DNA of 64,000 bases from Ischnura elegans. Taxonomy: Eukaryota; Arthropoda; Insecta; Odonata; Coenagrionidae. Shown in pieces: positions 33,171 to 44,964 of the stretch; the stretch's first letter is position 1; the number at the start of each line of letters is the position of its first letter. A program made the translations under genes and the position numbers. The stretch covers positions 92,183,449-92,247,448 of the forward strand of contig NC_060257.1 of the NCBI RefSeq assembly GCF_921293095.1. Direction: 5' to 3'. The notes under the pieces are model-generated. The model saw only the letters and a list, made by a program, of their open reading frames with translations. It was not told the DNA's origin and ran no database searches.

Positions 33171-34940
33171 ATGGTGATAACTTCTAAACCAAGCCTCCTC
33201 TGTTGCAATGAATTGCTCCCTTATTTTGATACAATTTGCAGTTCTTGCCAACATGTAGGAGACTAAAGTAATAGAATGCTATTCAAAGGGCCCTGAGGTA
33301 TGTCATTGGCTCGGGTAAAAATGAAGCAAGAAGCAATTATCCTTTTAAACATTCCATACTCTTTGTCAGCATGTCCCCTGTATGTCACTTACTCGTAACT
33401 GAAGTATTTTACCCCAGTTCTCTTTACATTACTCATAATGTGCTCTGTGGGCTCTTAATGTTGAAAACTTGTATTATATGTTTGGTTTTCCGTTGCCAAG
33501 TATTGTGTTTTTTTTTTTAATTTAAATAATTTTGTAAATAGTTTTTTAGTACTTTTCGACAATATTATCCGAGGAATTGATGAGTAACTCCTAGAAATAA
33601 TTTTTATACTGAAATTGATTCAATAATTTGTACATGTGATTTAAAAAATATATAAAATGGCAGCATTGTACAGTTATAAACATGAAGTAAATTATATGTT
33701 TTACTAAAATTAATTTAATGGAATTCCTTAATTTTTAAAAAAGTAACCTCATAATGTATATATATTTTTAAAATGCTATTTTCCACTTTTTAATGCTTTT
33801 TGTGTGAATGACATGGTAAGGATAAAATTAGGGGACAGTCTGAATTTCCAGATGGGTTACTGTTTGTGATCTATGTAATTATCTTTTCTTCTCATGCCTA
33901 AACCTAGTGTTTTAGCAGAAACATAATGGCTTCAGCATCTAGGTTTCCTAATCATGCCTCTTTTCCTTTGTTAAGAACCTTAACTTTGAGGAAACTTGAT
34001 TTTAGAGGGAAATTTAAGTTACTATTGAGAATTCTAATGCATTTTCTCCTCCAGAGCTCCAATTTGTACTTAATTGGTGCGTGTAGTATGCTACCATAAG
34101 CCACATTAAGTTGCCCATTTCAACTAGGAAAACAGTTGACTACCTATTAACCAGCCAGGCTAATGATTGGGAGAGATGGCACAAATAATCAGAGTGCACA
34201 GGTAGTCTAAGCTTTCACTTTTATTTGTTTATTGTTTATACAAATCAAACTATATATTTTCATTCATGCCCTTGGTCTGCTATTTTAGCTTGCTTCAAGG
34301 ACTAAGCTTTCTTCACCCGATCACAACCTTTTTAGCCATCATAATGTCATTGCACTCATATTCCCACTCTTGCATATACTCCAGAAAACTGTGTGTTTAC
34401 TATCAGTAAACATGCTAGAGTGTGACGAAATCTCCGGCCACCTTGAACTGTATTGAACTACATGTTAGGATGCGGCATTGATTGCACATTTGCATCATAA
34501 AAAATACATTTAAAGATCGTAGATAACATTTTCATTATTTAGGGTTGGTTATCCATTGAAGAAATCTTCTAGAATGAACCAAAAGTATTTTTCTCACTGC
34601 TCATCATCATCTGCAATAGTGGAGTAGACATCCAAGTAAACTTGGCACATTCCTAATCAGCAAGTAATGGAACTAAGTACATTTTTTTCAGGGAATTTTG
34701 ATGGAAATGACAAGCCTTTTGTTTCCTTGCAGTAAACACGATGATCGTGGTGTTTTTGAGTCCGATTTTTATTTTTTTAATAAATTTTGCAGAAAACATC
34801 AAAAGAGGGCAAAATTCAAGCACAGAAATGTGCAACATGGAAAATTGGGGATTAGCTGTGAGGGAAAAATAAATAAGCATTACAGGCAATTAATGGAAAG
34901 TTATGTACACTCATCAAATGTGAAGTTTGACGTTAAAAAA
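33171..34940 (+). other. jub 3' UTR (extent unknown)
   Basis: No further coding exon is evident. The sequence is AT-rich; AATAAA-type signals occur at about 34,866 and 35,588, and the next candidate is at 40,882. I cannot tell which is used. Confidence 0.45.
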
Positions 34941-34947
34941 ATACTTT

Positions 34948-35035
34948 GATTAGCCAGTATTCAAACCCAGACCTCCCAATTGGCAGTAAGGCATGTTAGC
35001 AACTATGCCACCAAGCAATTGTCTTGGAATGAACT
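34948..35035 (-). repeat. tRNA-derived SINE-like unit
   Basis: On the minus strand, TGGCATAGTTGCTAACATGCC-like sequence fits an RNA polymerase III box A, and GGTTTGAATACTGG fits box B at the usual distance. No tRNA cloverleaf acceptor stem is apparent, so this is a SINE head rather than a tRNA gene. A box-B-like GTGTTCGAATCCAGG on the plus strand lies at about 35,072-35,086. Confidence 0.5.
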
Positions 35036-35251
35036 TCAGGATGGGTGTTACTGAGCAAGGTTTTGATGATTCTGTGTTCGAATCCAGGTTAAGCCAAATA
35101 TTTTTTCATGGTGAACTTCATCTTTCGTGTTTATAACTTCACACCTGTGCTCGTTACTGCGTACAAAGCCATTTTTTTCATGCAGTGCTTTTTATTAATG
35201 GAAAAACTAAGTGCTTAAAGATGATGTATGGAGTGGTACTACTTTGTTACA

Positions 35252-35331
35252 AATGAAAATGAAAAAGCAGGAGCAATTTCCACAATTTTAATTAAAATTG
35301 TGGAAATTGCTTCTGCTTTTTCATTTTCATT
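35252..35331. repeat. 80-bp near-perfect hairpin
   Basis: The arm beginning AATGAAAATGAAAAAGCAGG is followed by its complement with one mismatch, and the centre is at TTTAATTAAA. The arms are about 40 bp with no loop. Confidence 0.85.
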
Positions 35332-35839
35332 ATGTCACGTTTCCACTATCTCGCCTGAAACCTCAGACTATACTTTGTTACAGCTTTGGTATTGCTCAAC
35401 ATAAGTAAAATGCCGTGAGACCACAAGAAAACAAATTTCCTATCAAATTCAAAGTAATACATAATGCCAGTGAAATGAAATTAGTTACGGAATCTTTAAC
35501 ATAGAGGTGTTTGTATTTAATAATTCAAGTTTTCAGATGGAAACTACAGTTGTTATGCAGAGTTTTTGGTACTTTGCTTTTCATGTGGAATAAAGCCGCT
35601 ATAAAAGAAGTGGCCCTATTTTGTGCCTCATGGTTAACCTTTTTCTTTCCAACTGAGGATGCGTTGGCTCCACAGATTTATTGTCTCTGATGTTGGTTTG
35701 GTTCCTATTATTCGTTCTTGATCCTGTTTCTTGGATCTGGTCCTAAATCATGTGTTCCATTTTCATTTGCTTTATTTTCAAAAGCTATTGATACCTTTCA
35801 TTACCATCATTATTAGTCGACAATCCTAAGATTAATTTA

Positions 35840-36006
35840 AGTACACTGGGACTAGCCACGGTGGTAACTTTGCGGGAGTCACCCGCAATGCACAAATTGA
35901 GCAAAAAATCCACAGAGAAAAAATCATTCGCCTTGACCGGGATTTGAACCCGGATCCCTCAATTTCTGGCGGATTACTTCAGCCAGTTAAGCTACGGCTC
36001 TGGCGC
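35840..36006 (-). repeat. tRNA-derived SINE, minus copy
   Basis: On the minus strand GTAGCTTAACTGGCT (box A) and GGGTTCAAATCCCGG (box B) lie about 30 bp apart, followed by a body with GATTTTTTCTCTGTGGATTT. The same box B and body occur in the unit at 36,100-36,196 on the plus strand. Confidence 0.65.
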
Positions 36007-36099
36007 AATGCGCATGATTTGGACTGCTCGTGGCATCATATGCTCAGCAGTCCATACCACCATATCAGGTATAGTCCACAAATTTCCACAGAGGAGAAA

Positions 36100-36196
36100 G
36101 ACACTTTGGTAGCTTAGCTAGCTAAAGCACTTGACCGGAAACCCAGGTTTGAATCCCGGTCAAGGCGGATGATTTTTTCTCTGTGGATTTTATGCA
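36100..36196 (+). repeat. tRNA-derived SINE, plus copy
   Basis: TAGCTTAGCTAGCTAAAGC (box A) and AGGTTTGAATCCCGG (box B) precede a body with GATTTTTTCTCTGTGGATTT. It forms an inverted pair with the unit at 35,840-36,006. It is joined to a LINE-like tail at 36,197. Confidence 0.65.
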
Positions 36197-36330
36197 CAAT
36201 CCTAAGATTGGTTTGACGCAGCTCTCCATTCCTCTCTCTTCTATCCGCTTACCTTTTCATAGCGATGCATTCTGTCTCTTTAACATCCTTTATAACCCTT
36301 TGTCCTATGTAACTCATTCGGGGCCGTCCC
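36197..36330 (+). repeat. LINE 3'-tail fragment
   Basis: CCTAAGATTGGTTTGACGCA and the following 90 bases match 14,096-14,190, the sequence beyond the stop codon of the LINE remnant there. A shorter match to the same tail lies at 35,815-35,835. Confidence 0.65.
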
Positions 36331-37070
36331 TTGCCCCTCTACCCTTCCACCTTTCATTATGATATTATGAAAACTGCCTAAAATAATGTTTCAAGATATT
36401 TCTCAAGTGATTGAATCTTAAGCATATCTCGCTCATTGTGCATTTCAATACTGCGCTCTATAGCCCATGGTGCACAGTGCTGCAGTATGTTTGGGCAAGG
36501 GAGGGAGTTGGGCCAAAGGAAGAAGATGTGTGCCCATCCACCTTAGGGTTGTGTTTCTGCTATTATTTTTACCTTGGCAGACATCTTTGTGCCCAGTCCC
36601 TCCCTATTGCCTAAATATGTATGTACCATCCCCCTGACTTGTACTAGGGAAGCGCACATGAATATTTTGCAGAGCAAAATTTTCAAATTTGGTTTATGCA
36701 AATTTTTGGCTTTGGTTCTGTTTCTGGTCTTAAGATCAAGAACTGAAGAGCCATACAGACCCATCCCTTCCTTAAACATGTGACATACATACATATATCT
36801 TTTTGACTATGATAAATATGTAGGAAGTTCCTTGAAATAGTTTAACCATGGTCCTTAGAAATTAAGGGTCAAAACACTCGATTCAATTTACTCTTTGATG
36901 TGAAAGTGAAACTATTGTATTACAACTGAGTGCAGGTAGTCCCTTAGGAGTGAATGGCTTATAGCATTCCATACTTACAGACTCAGGGCCCCTCCTAATA
37001 TTTTAATTTTTCAATTATTTATTTAATATTACCAACTTTTCTTTGGATTTTCCTTTCTAAAAATTTTCAC
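36331..37070. other. Non-coding stretch, nothing recognised
   Basis: A few overlapping open frames of 67-83 codons occur on both strands, none with recognisable similarity or exon borders. Confidence 0.5.
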
Positions 37071-37073
37071 TTG

Positions 37074-37290
37074 CTCAGTGATTCAACCCTGAGTGTAGTT
37101 AGGGTAGGCAAGGGTAGAGTTCACTCAGTTCTAAGCCACAGTCATTTGAATTATACTGTCAGTTGGTGAGGGGGTCTAGTTCCTCTCGCTGGGCCACCTG
37201 GCACTTCATGGATTTTTGTTTGGAGGTTTTAGAAGGCTTCACCCAGGATTTGACCCTTTGGTTGGTAGCCCAGGGCTCTCCACCCATTTG
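37074..37290 (-). repeat. Dispersed SINE-like repeat, copy 1
   Basis: It matches 51,253-51,470 through GTAGAGTTCACTCA, CTAAGCCACAG, CTGGGCCACCT and GGCTTCACCC blocks in the same order. Read on the minus strand, the segment near 37,240-37,255 resembles a pol III box B, which suggests a tRNA-derived SINE; that is inference. Confidence 0.55.
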
Positions 37291-37446
37291 TCCTCCACGC
37301 TCCCTCTCAAAATTATGGCGGCCTGTTCTTTCTCTATTGTGATGTCAATTATCCCCTCCTAGTTTATATTCATTGTTCACATGGCTTATGGCCTGTCTCC
37401 ATCGTTCCATAATTCCCTGCAAGCAAGCAAACTATGGATACATCTT

Positions 37447-37735
37447 AGGTAGCTTGGGTAAACTCTTCTCTGGAGTCCCACCAGGTTAAATTGTCCATAT
37501 TAACCAACGTTTTGAGCTCCGACTCGAGGCTCATCCTCAGGGTTGCTGTATGTCGTTTTATTTGTTCACCGTTGCTAAGTCTCATTTTTACAACAACAGC
37601 ATTGTTAGCAACCATAAACAAATGAAACGTCATTCAGCAGCCCTGAGGATGAGCCCCGAGTCGGAGCCTGTAACGTTGGCTAATATGGATAATTTAACTC
37701 AGTGGGAATCCCGAATTTGCCCATATTATTCATTG
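37447..37735. repeat. Inverted repeat (two approx. 130-bp arms)
   Basis: The left arm (37,447-37,576) and right arm (37,607-37,735) are inverted copies of one unit, including CTGAGGATGAGCCCCGAGTC on the right and its near-complement on the left. Arm identity is roughly 80-85% by eye. A third, single-arm copy lies at 44,116-44,215. Confidence 0.75.
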
Positions 37736-37739
37736 GGGA

Positions 37740-38840
37740 AGCATCAAATCATATTTAACTCAGGTAACTCTTCATTTATTTTTATCCTTGTCGTAAATTT
37801 CTCCCGTGTTAGGTACCTTAAGTACAATAATATTTTTGTTGATGATTTAAATAATTTTTTCTTTGCAATAATCATTGCTGATTAAACCAGTAGTTCAGTG
37901 CAGATTCATGCTGTGAGGAGGATCATAAATGAGTGGGAGGGTTGGGCTTAATTGCCGAGGAGTGGCACTGGGGTCTCGTTAAGGTGGGTCTCAGGCTGGG
38001 CCTGAATGCATCCAATAATTGCTACCTCAGCGGTCACTTCCCTTCCCCTGCAACAGCCATAGCCAACCTCCAGTCATTTGCATTGAAAAATGCGTGCCCA
38101 CAGTACCCAACGTTTGGTCTTCTGCATATGAAAATGCTCCCACCTACGTTCAGTGCGAGAGGGTCAAGCTAGGCCAGCTGTTTCCAACTTTTTGACGGGT
38201 GACCAAAACTTTGTGATCTAGACGTGCATAGAAGGTGCTCAGAATTATGTAGGTGCCCCAATTTTCCTCTTGAGAAATCAAGGATGCCATTTTTGAAACG
38301 TTGACATTAATAATTTTTTTGGCATTTATTTGATATAAATTATTTCTGCCACATTATCTTTATACTATGCTACAGTTTTTGAGCAATTGGTCATTTATAA
38401 GGAATATTCTTGTATTAAATTTATTTGCATTTCCCTTTTGATGTATTGGAGATTAAGGGAAATGCGCTAATGGACTGTATAACTCTTTTTGGACTCTTGT
38501 GAACCATACTACCTATTAGGTGAAGCATAGGAATTGTTGCAATGGCATAATTTATTTGTGCTCAGTATAAAATGCTGCCTATTTGATTACATTGTCATTA
38601 ATGAACTTCAAATCATGATTAAGTTGCTAAATTTTTGAGCCAATGAGCTATTTGTATGTACTTGTATTTGGAAAGAAAACTAGTATTGAGTGATGAATAT
38701 TTTGAGATTGTGTTTGAATTGTTGTCATTGCCATAGTTTTGAGTTTAATAGTAATACATAGTAAGGTGTCTCATAGTCACCGGTGCCCCCCAGTTACGAT
38801 CATTGTTATATATTTGGACAATACGTTTTTTTTTTAATAC
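37740..38840. other. Non-coding stretch, nothing recognised
   Basis: AT-rich with a GC-richer patch near 37,920-38,170 that holds an unrecognised 79-codon frame. Confidence 0.5.
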
Positions 38841-38849
38841 TCGTTCCCT

Positions 38850-38960
38850 GGATTGGTTGGTTTCAGCCAGATAGGATTCGAACCCATAGCCTTTGGTTTG
38901 CCAGGGGAGGATTTTCTCTTGCTGCCAATGAGTCCTGCCACCACTGAGATTTCTCTTAGT
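38850..38960 (-). repeat. tRNA-derived SINE-like unit
   Basis: On the minus strand GGGTTCGAATCC (38,874-38,885) is a perfect box B, and a weak box-A-like GTGGCAGGACTC lies upstream. No full tRNA structure is seen. Confidence 0.45.
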
Positions 38961-41900
38961 ACAAGCTTACAATTCTTCACAGTCTTGAATTTTTGGAAAA
39001 AATATTAATTTTTCAAATTTTCTAATGGTGCTATTTGGTATTTGGGCCTAATCACAAAAACCTCTGTAATATCTTACTTAATATTCATTTCTGTTAACAG
39101 CCATTTTATGACCAAATGTTGGCTCTATCCATAATTACTACTAAGCCAACCTTCTAATATCTTCCATGTTGCTGTATATTGACTGATATTCATTAGGATG
39201 GTATGCAAAAAGTTGCATATTATGTATGTACATTCCACAATGAATGAGGCTATTTAGCCTAAGGAGATCACAGCAAAGGTTTTTGTAGTTTTTGTACTAT
39301 TTAGTGGCTTATCTCAATCACGATATGACCTTTTACAGCCATCATTCATCCCATAATAATTTTTTTAATGCTTTTGAAATTGTTGAAATTCTCAGACTTC
39401 TCATGAAATCTATGGGTTAAGAAATGCCAACATTAAAGTTTGCATTGCCACAATTTTGCCCTCACTTCATCTTCTTCTGCCCTGAAAACGACAGTGGCAA
39501 AGTTAGTCACAAAAATGTCGGCATTTATAAACTCATTGACATGTTGTGAAGCTTAAGAGAACTTTACATGGTTACACTTAAGAGAACTCTACAGAAAGTT
39601 TACATGGTCTGCCAGGAAAGTATAAAATATACACATTAGAAGTTGTTTAATTTGAAAACAAATTCAACTAACTTATGATGTTAGTTATTTAGCTGGAGAC
39701 AAATGTTTACTTTGGTTGGATTTTATTCTGCTTTATCCTTCTTACTCTGTACTTTTAGCACACCACATGTGATTCCTTGTTTCTACTTCTACTCATGAAT
39801 TATAGTATGCGCCACTTTGGAAGTACATATACTTCATGTGTTGCTTACAGGTAGTTCATCATTTGAATCATATTTGTTTTACGGATTAATGATGTTTTAA
39901 TTTTTGATTTTTTCATATTTCAAGCAATAATTTATTTCCTAACTTGTCTCAGACAAAAGCACTTTTACTTTAGATCGTATATTTCTAAACCAATCTAATA
40001 ATTCATTGAATATGTTACAGGTCATGGAAATAGTATATGAGAAACAAAAACCTCAAACTTATTTTAAAATTCCCTTGATTTTTCCTCTTATTGGCCTTCA
40101 GGCATAAAATTACTATGCATTTAAGATAAGTCTGCCATATCGAGCCCATCTCCATTTATCGGTAAAACATGGACACTGAGTGATTATCCCTCACTCTCCT
40201 TTTGAATTTCTACTTGGAGGTTACACAAAGTCTAACCAATTGTTACTATTTGTGAAATCATTCCAAGTTTGCATTCACTCTAACATTTTTGATATAAAAA
40301 TGAATGCATAGCCTTTTATGTGATTTTAGTGTAAAACATATGATGTAATGTAGAGGTATTACTGCAGAGAATTCTCTGTGACTTTTAAGTGAGGTATGTA
40401 CTGCCTAAAATTTATGTTTGAAACTGAGACCATAGTGCAGCAATTATTGGTGCTTAATGTTAATGCAATTAATGATCCATACTACCAAATGATGTAGTTG
40501 GAATTAGGAAATGAAAACTTAAACAATCCTTGCTGTCATTATTAAGCACAATATTTTGTGTTGGTGACCTCTGTTAATCATTTTGTTTTGATAATGTACA
40601 TGGTTTTATCATGTATAAATGTATGTTTTCAGTGCTGTGATTACAGTTTTTCTGCAAAAATTTGTGTATCATCTGCATTTGTGATGTTTTGCCACTTTTT
40701 TTAAAGAACCACATTGCATACTTTGAATGCAATGAGCATTATTTATTCCACCTTGAAGCTGATATTTATTAATTACAGTGATAGCCAAGGTTGTGGAAAT
40801 GTGTAATGCATTTATTGATATTAAAGTTTGTTGTAAAATTAGACCTTGATGTTGGAAAAAAATTGTTAGCCATTTAGTTCAAATAAAGACTTAATGAGGA
40901 AGTATACCTTCTATTTCTTACAAAACAAAGAAATGAATCTTCACGAAAAGCTCATTGTGTGTGCCTTACATTTTTTGTGTCGACTTTGCCATCATGATCT
41001 TCCAAAACAGAAGAATGGAAATATATGTACTCTTACAAATGTATAGGTATGTACATATTATGGGATTGGTTTTGAGTGATTTGCTAAGTTATGGCTATGT
41101 TCAAGAGAAGCTTCATTTTACTTGAGTATTTAAAATGAAAGATTTTATGTTCATAATGTACCTACTTGTTAACATCAGGATACCCTGTGGTAGGGCTATC
41201 TCTATTTATTGGTGCATTGTCAGAAAATCAGCTACAGTTGCAACCCATAAGTGTCAATTGTGAGGCATTTGTGATGACTGGGATCAACTGATTTCATTGA
41301 ATTTTTATATATGTAGATGTATTTGATGGGATTTGATTAGCCTTGCTATCTAAGCTGCATCTCTACTTCAGACTACTCTTGTGAAGTTTTCTATATTGTT
41401 CCTGAAATGTGCCAACTTGATTTGTGAAGTGTTTCTTTTAGTTTCCATTACTAAACCTGTTGTCTACTTACTGGGAATGCATTTAGATGCAGTAATTCCA
41501 TCTGGGGGGTCTCTCTACATAACCAGTTTTAGGCTCAAATTTAGATGTCTTCACAGATATAGCCAAGTATTTGCACTGTTTGGAAGTCCAATAATTGACC
41601 ACCTTATGGATTTCAGCAGTGGCTTGCAGAAAGGGACCACTTCCACAGGAATGGTTCATTTCCATCATGGTTTATTATTATTATGATTATGGTTTATTTT
41701 CATTTTTTTCGTGTCATTGTTGTTTCTTCGAGCAGTGAATGACTCATAGAATGATTCCTTTGAAGATCCAACAGCTCTCCCAATGTGAAATTAGTCATTT
41801 GGAAATGCATTTTAACCCCCAGCAGAGGATTGCTGGTTAAAATATAATCAGGTTTCTGACTGGTTTTGACCTTCAAAATGAAATCTTTATTTTTGTGTGG

Positions 41901-43430
41901 TACATTTTTGCTCTGCGTATTCCTGGGCTGATCACCAGGCCTCCATAAAAGATTCCATCCTCCATTTGTAAGATGTTCAAAATGTACTTGATTTCTTATG
42001 TGACAAGTGACGGACTAACATCACAAACAACCATAAGTGAATCAATAACTCGGTAGTACTCCAGCAGCTTTTTCATGATGCTTCCCATAACATGGTTGCT
42101 AGCATACTTCTGTATAATTGGGGACAATAAACTGGTCAAGTTATATGAATCAAAGGAAAATTTCTGCTAAAGAAGAGAAGCATGTATCCATGTATTAAAT
42201 CCAAAGATTACTCTGAATAGCAACATGAAAAAAGGTTGATTATAATAAAAAAAAACTAAGCTCATTTTCAAAACAACAATAAATACTAATGCCAAAGCAA
42301 CACTTAATGGTAAACAAAACAATAGCAAAAAATATCAATTTTTTAAAAACATAAGCATGGAGCTGTCATGAGGGAACTGCATATTTGTGTTCAGAGAAGA
42401 ATTTCAAAGCTGAAACTAGAAATCCCTAGTCAAGAAAACTGCTTTTTTTATTAAATCCACTGAGGTGAGAGTTTTTATTCTTATACATATTGCTGTTGCA
42501 TACTCCTGTCTCTGATTTCAATGATAATCATATACATATACAGTGTGCTTGATCATAAAACTGATTTCTCATTTTCTTTGACATTTTTACCCATTATGTC
42601 AATTTGTTCAAAAACAAAATTTTAACATGTTGGCCTTCATTGTAACAATTTATACAGTCAAGGAAGTGAGCAAGTGAGATTCATCTTCTTAGTTTTAAAA
42701 AATTAGCTGTGAAATTTTTTTTATATTTTACTCGTCACATCTTTATGCTTTTCTGTCAGATTAACATTGATAGCAATCCTGATGATATTTCTTTTGGCTA
42801 TGCTTTTGTGACCCATACATAAGATAATGTAATTTTCTGTACGTGTAAGAAACACAATCAGAATGAGACATGATCGAGTTTTTATGAGCAAAAGGAGAAT
42901 CTTCATATTTCCATGCTTAATATAGTACCTAACCAAAATCTTCAAACAAAAGTTAGTGTCCACTCTACACAGGGGCTCCCATTGACATGGCTGAAGGGGG
43001 CTGGAGAATGGCCTTAGTGCCAATAGTTTCGATACTTTCATTTTAACATTTCTTGGTTACAATTTCATTTGCAACGGAGACCATAAAGTTGACATTGAGA
43101 AGGACAAGGAGTATTTTGTGTGTGTGGCATCATACCTAGATGTGTATGTGAATGTATCACCAGAATTGTTTGGCTCTTCTGATGATAGTGACTTTTGATT
43201 CCAATTTCAGTGATGATGATAGATGCTAGAGAACTTTTGGTTTTGTTTATATTGGGTCAAATATGAATGACAGTAAAAAAAAAATTAGAAATGTGTATAA
43301 CATATTCTGTTCCTGTCAGATCTCTGGAATAAAAAATTTGTGTTTGTGTAATTATGTAACACCAGACAATTTATTTGACTAATTTTTGGGGAAAAATTGT
43401 TCTTATTTTTGGATAAGTAGCACGTCATCA
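38961..43430. other. Long AT-rich non-coding stretch, possible distal jub 3' UTR
   Basis: I find no exon, repeat boundary or RNA gene here. The AATAAA at 40,882-40,887 is followed by a G/T-containing stretch and could end a very long jub 3' UTR of about 7.7 kb; that is speculative. Confidence 0.4.
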
Positions 43431-43433
43431 ATC

Positions 43434-43775
43434 AGTGGGGGATGTATGGAGGGGAGGCTGAGGGGCTATAGCCCCCATTAGGGTCAAATCACACGCTAGA
43501 TAAAATCGCAATATTTAGAGGTTGCCACTTCGTACAAAAATATTTAGTTAAATTATCCAATATAATCACTACTTTAACTAATTGAAATACAAATTAGCTC
43601 TAAAATTATGGACCATTTTACATGCTTTTTTTACAATCCATAGAGGGTCTAGGGGGCGCTAAAGCCCCATCCCCCTTAGGTGTCCGATTTACAGTACAAA
43701 GAATGGTGATTTTGTTTGGACCCCTACAACTGCTGGGAGATTACCCCCCCGTCCCAATTCTGGATCCACCACTGT
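43434..43775. mobile_element. hAT-like MITE (approx. 342 bp)
   Basis: It begins CAGTGGGGGATGTATGG and ends TCTGGATCCACCACTG, an imperfect inverted pair, and GGGG-rich blocks lie inside both ends. The flanks TCATCAAT and TCATCAGC agree at six of eight positions, consistent with a decayed 8-bp duplication. Confidence 0.6.
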
Positions 43776-44115
43776 CATCAGCAGGCCCGTGTGCTGGGCC
43801 ACCAGGACGATCCTGGTGCACCCTCCAGCCTGGAAATCTTTGGCGCCCTCCTGTTCTGAAACTGACAAATTTTTCTGTCAGGATATCAACGCTGTTCAGT
43901 TAGTTAACTTGATTTCAATGATGTTTCATTTAACAGCATAGTTAGCAAATTGCATAAAATTATTATTAAAATTAAACTGCAATATTTCCACTAACATTAC
44001 GCAAGGCATGATATTATGACACTACGTGTTTCGTTGTTTCAAACAGCATTAGCAAGTGTTTGATTATCGAGTGTTGCTTGTAAACAGCCAATCAAATCAA
44101 ATAACTGGCTAAAAT

Positions 44116-44215
44116 GGGGTAAACTTTTTGGGATTCCCACTGTGTTAAATTATCCATATTCGCCAACATTTCATGCTCCCAATCCGGGCTCATCCTCAGA
44201 GCAATTATAGCAGTA
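44116..44215 (+). repeat. Single-arm copy of the 37.4-kb inverted repeat unit
   Basis: TTAAATTATCCATATT, CCAACATTTCATGCTCC and GGGCTCATCCTCAG match the left arm at 37,455-37,540 in order. Confidence 0.65.
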
Positions 44216-44479
44216 GCAGTCAATATAGAGTAGATACCCGGGAAAGCATCAAATAATACTTCAAATGACTAAAATTATTGTCGCATGGGGCCGTAGCGAG
44301 CATTTGAAGATCAAATGGGTTCATATAATCTATCCCCCTCCACCGAACTTTTCTTCTATCTACAACTTGCAACTGAGTATATACGCATATTCGTATAATT
44401 TTCTTCATTATTATCGGTTTTAATTCTAACATTTAATTTCGTTTAAATTGTATTAGGAGCAATTATCGAGAGCAAGAAA

Positions 44480-44837
44480 TGCTTCGTCAGCAGACGAAGT
44501 TTTATACCTGATCGCACAACAAGGTCGAAGAATCTGCTCAATTGAACGTCGCGCCAAATGGCGCTCGCTGTGTTTCATGCCATCTACGTATCGTTAATGT
44601 AGCTCGTAGTTGTCCCTGTGGCATAAGTGTAATAAGTAGTTAGCTGTATATATTTTTATTGAACTAGATGGTATGAAGTTTGTTCATTTTGAATAGTGTG
44701 CTGTGTTTGTGAGAAATGTCATTTGCTGTTAACGTTTGTCATCATGTAAGATTGTACTTTTTTGCACGTGTGTAAGTGACCAAGTAATGCATGTAACATT
44801 GGTCCTCCTTGTCTCTTAGATTAAGTCCACGAACGAC
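44480..44837 (+). promoter_or_regulatory. Candidate promoter and 5' UTR of the Mextli-like gene
   Basis: The stretch is richer in CpG than its surroundings and includes GCGCCAAATGGCGC (44,551-44,564), an inverted repeat. No TATA box or initiator can be assigned. A CTTGTCTCTTAG ending at 44,819 could be an acceptor, so the leader may be spliced. The boundaries are a guess. Confidence 0.3.
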
Positions 44838-44964
44838 ATGTCGATTAAAAGCTTGGCAAGATTAACCAAGACGACCAGGAACTTGGAAAAACCAAGGCCC
44901 TTGAAACTCAGTAATATCAACCGACATTCTACATTTGACGGGTCTTCTGTCAGACTTAACTCAG
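44838..44964 (+). CDS. mxt: mxt coding exon 1
   Basis: It starts MSIKSLARLTKTTRNLEKPR and ends before GTAAGA, leaving one base. The frame is open upstream to 44,820, so an earlier start in a spliced exon is possible, but ATG 44,838 is the first ATG in this frame here. Confidence 0.8.

Noticed and set aside
35941-36160. Possible tRNA genes
   Set aside because: Boxes A and B are present, but the flanks do not form an acceptor stem and the body and tail repeat elsewhere, so these are SINEs.
37628-37670. Hammerhead ribozyme
   Set aside because: The GATGAG box is present, but the opposing GAAA is replaced by GTAA and the stems are not convincing; kept only as a low-level lead.
43622-43903. 93-codon frame
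   Set aside because: It lies largely inside a MITE and shows no similarity to proteins.
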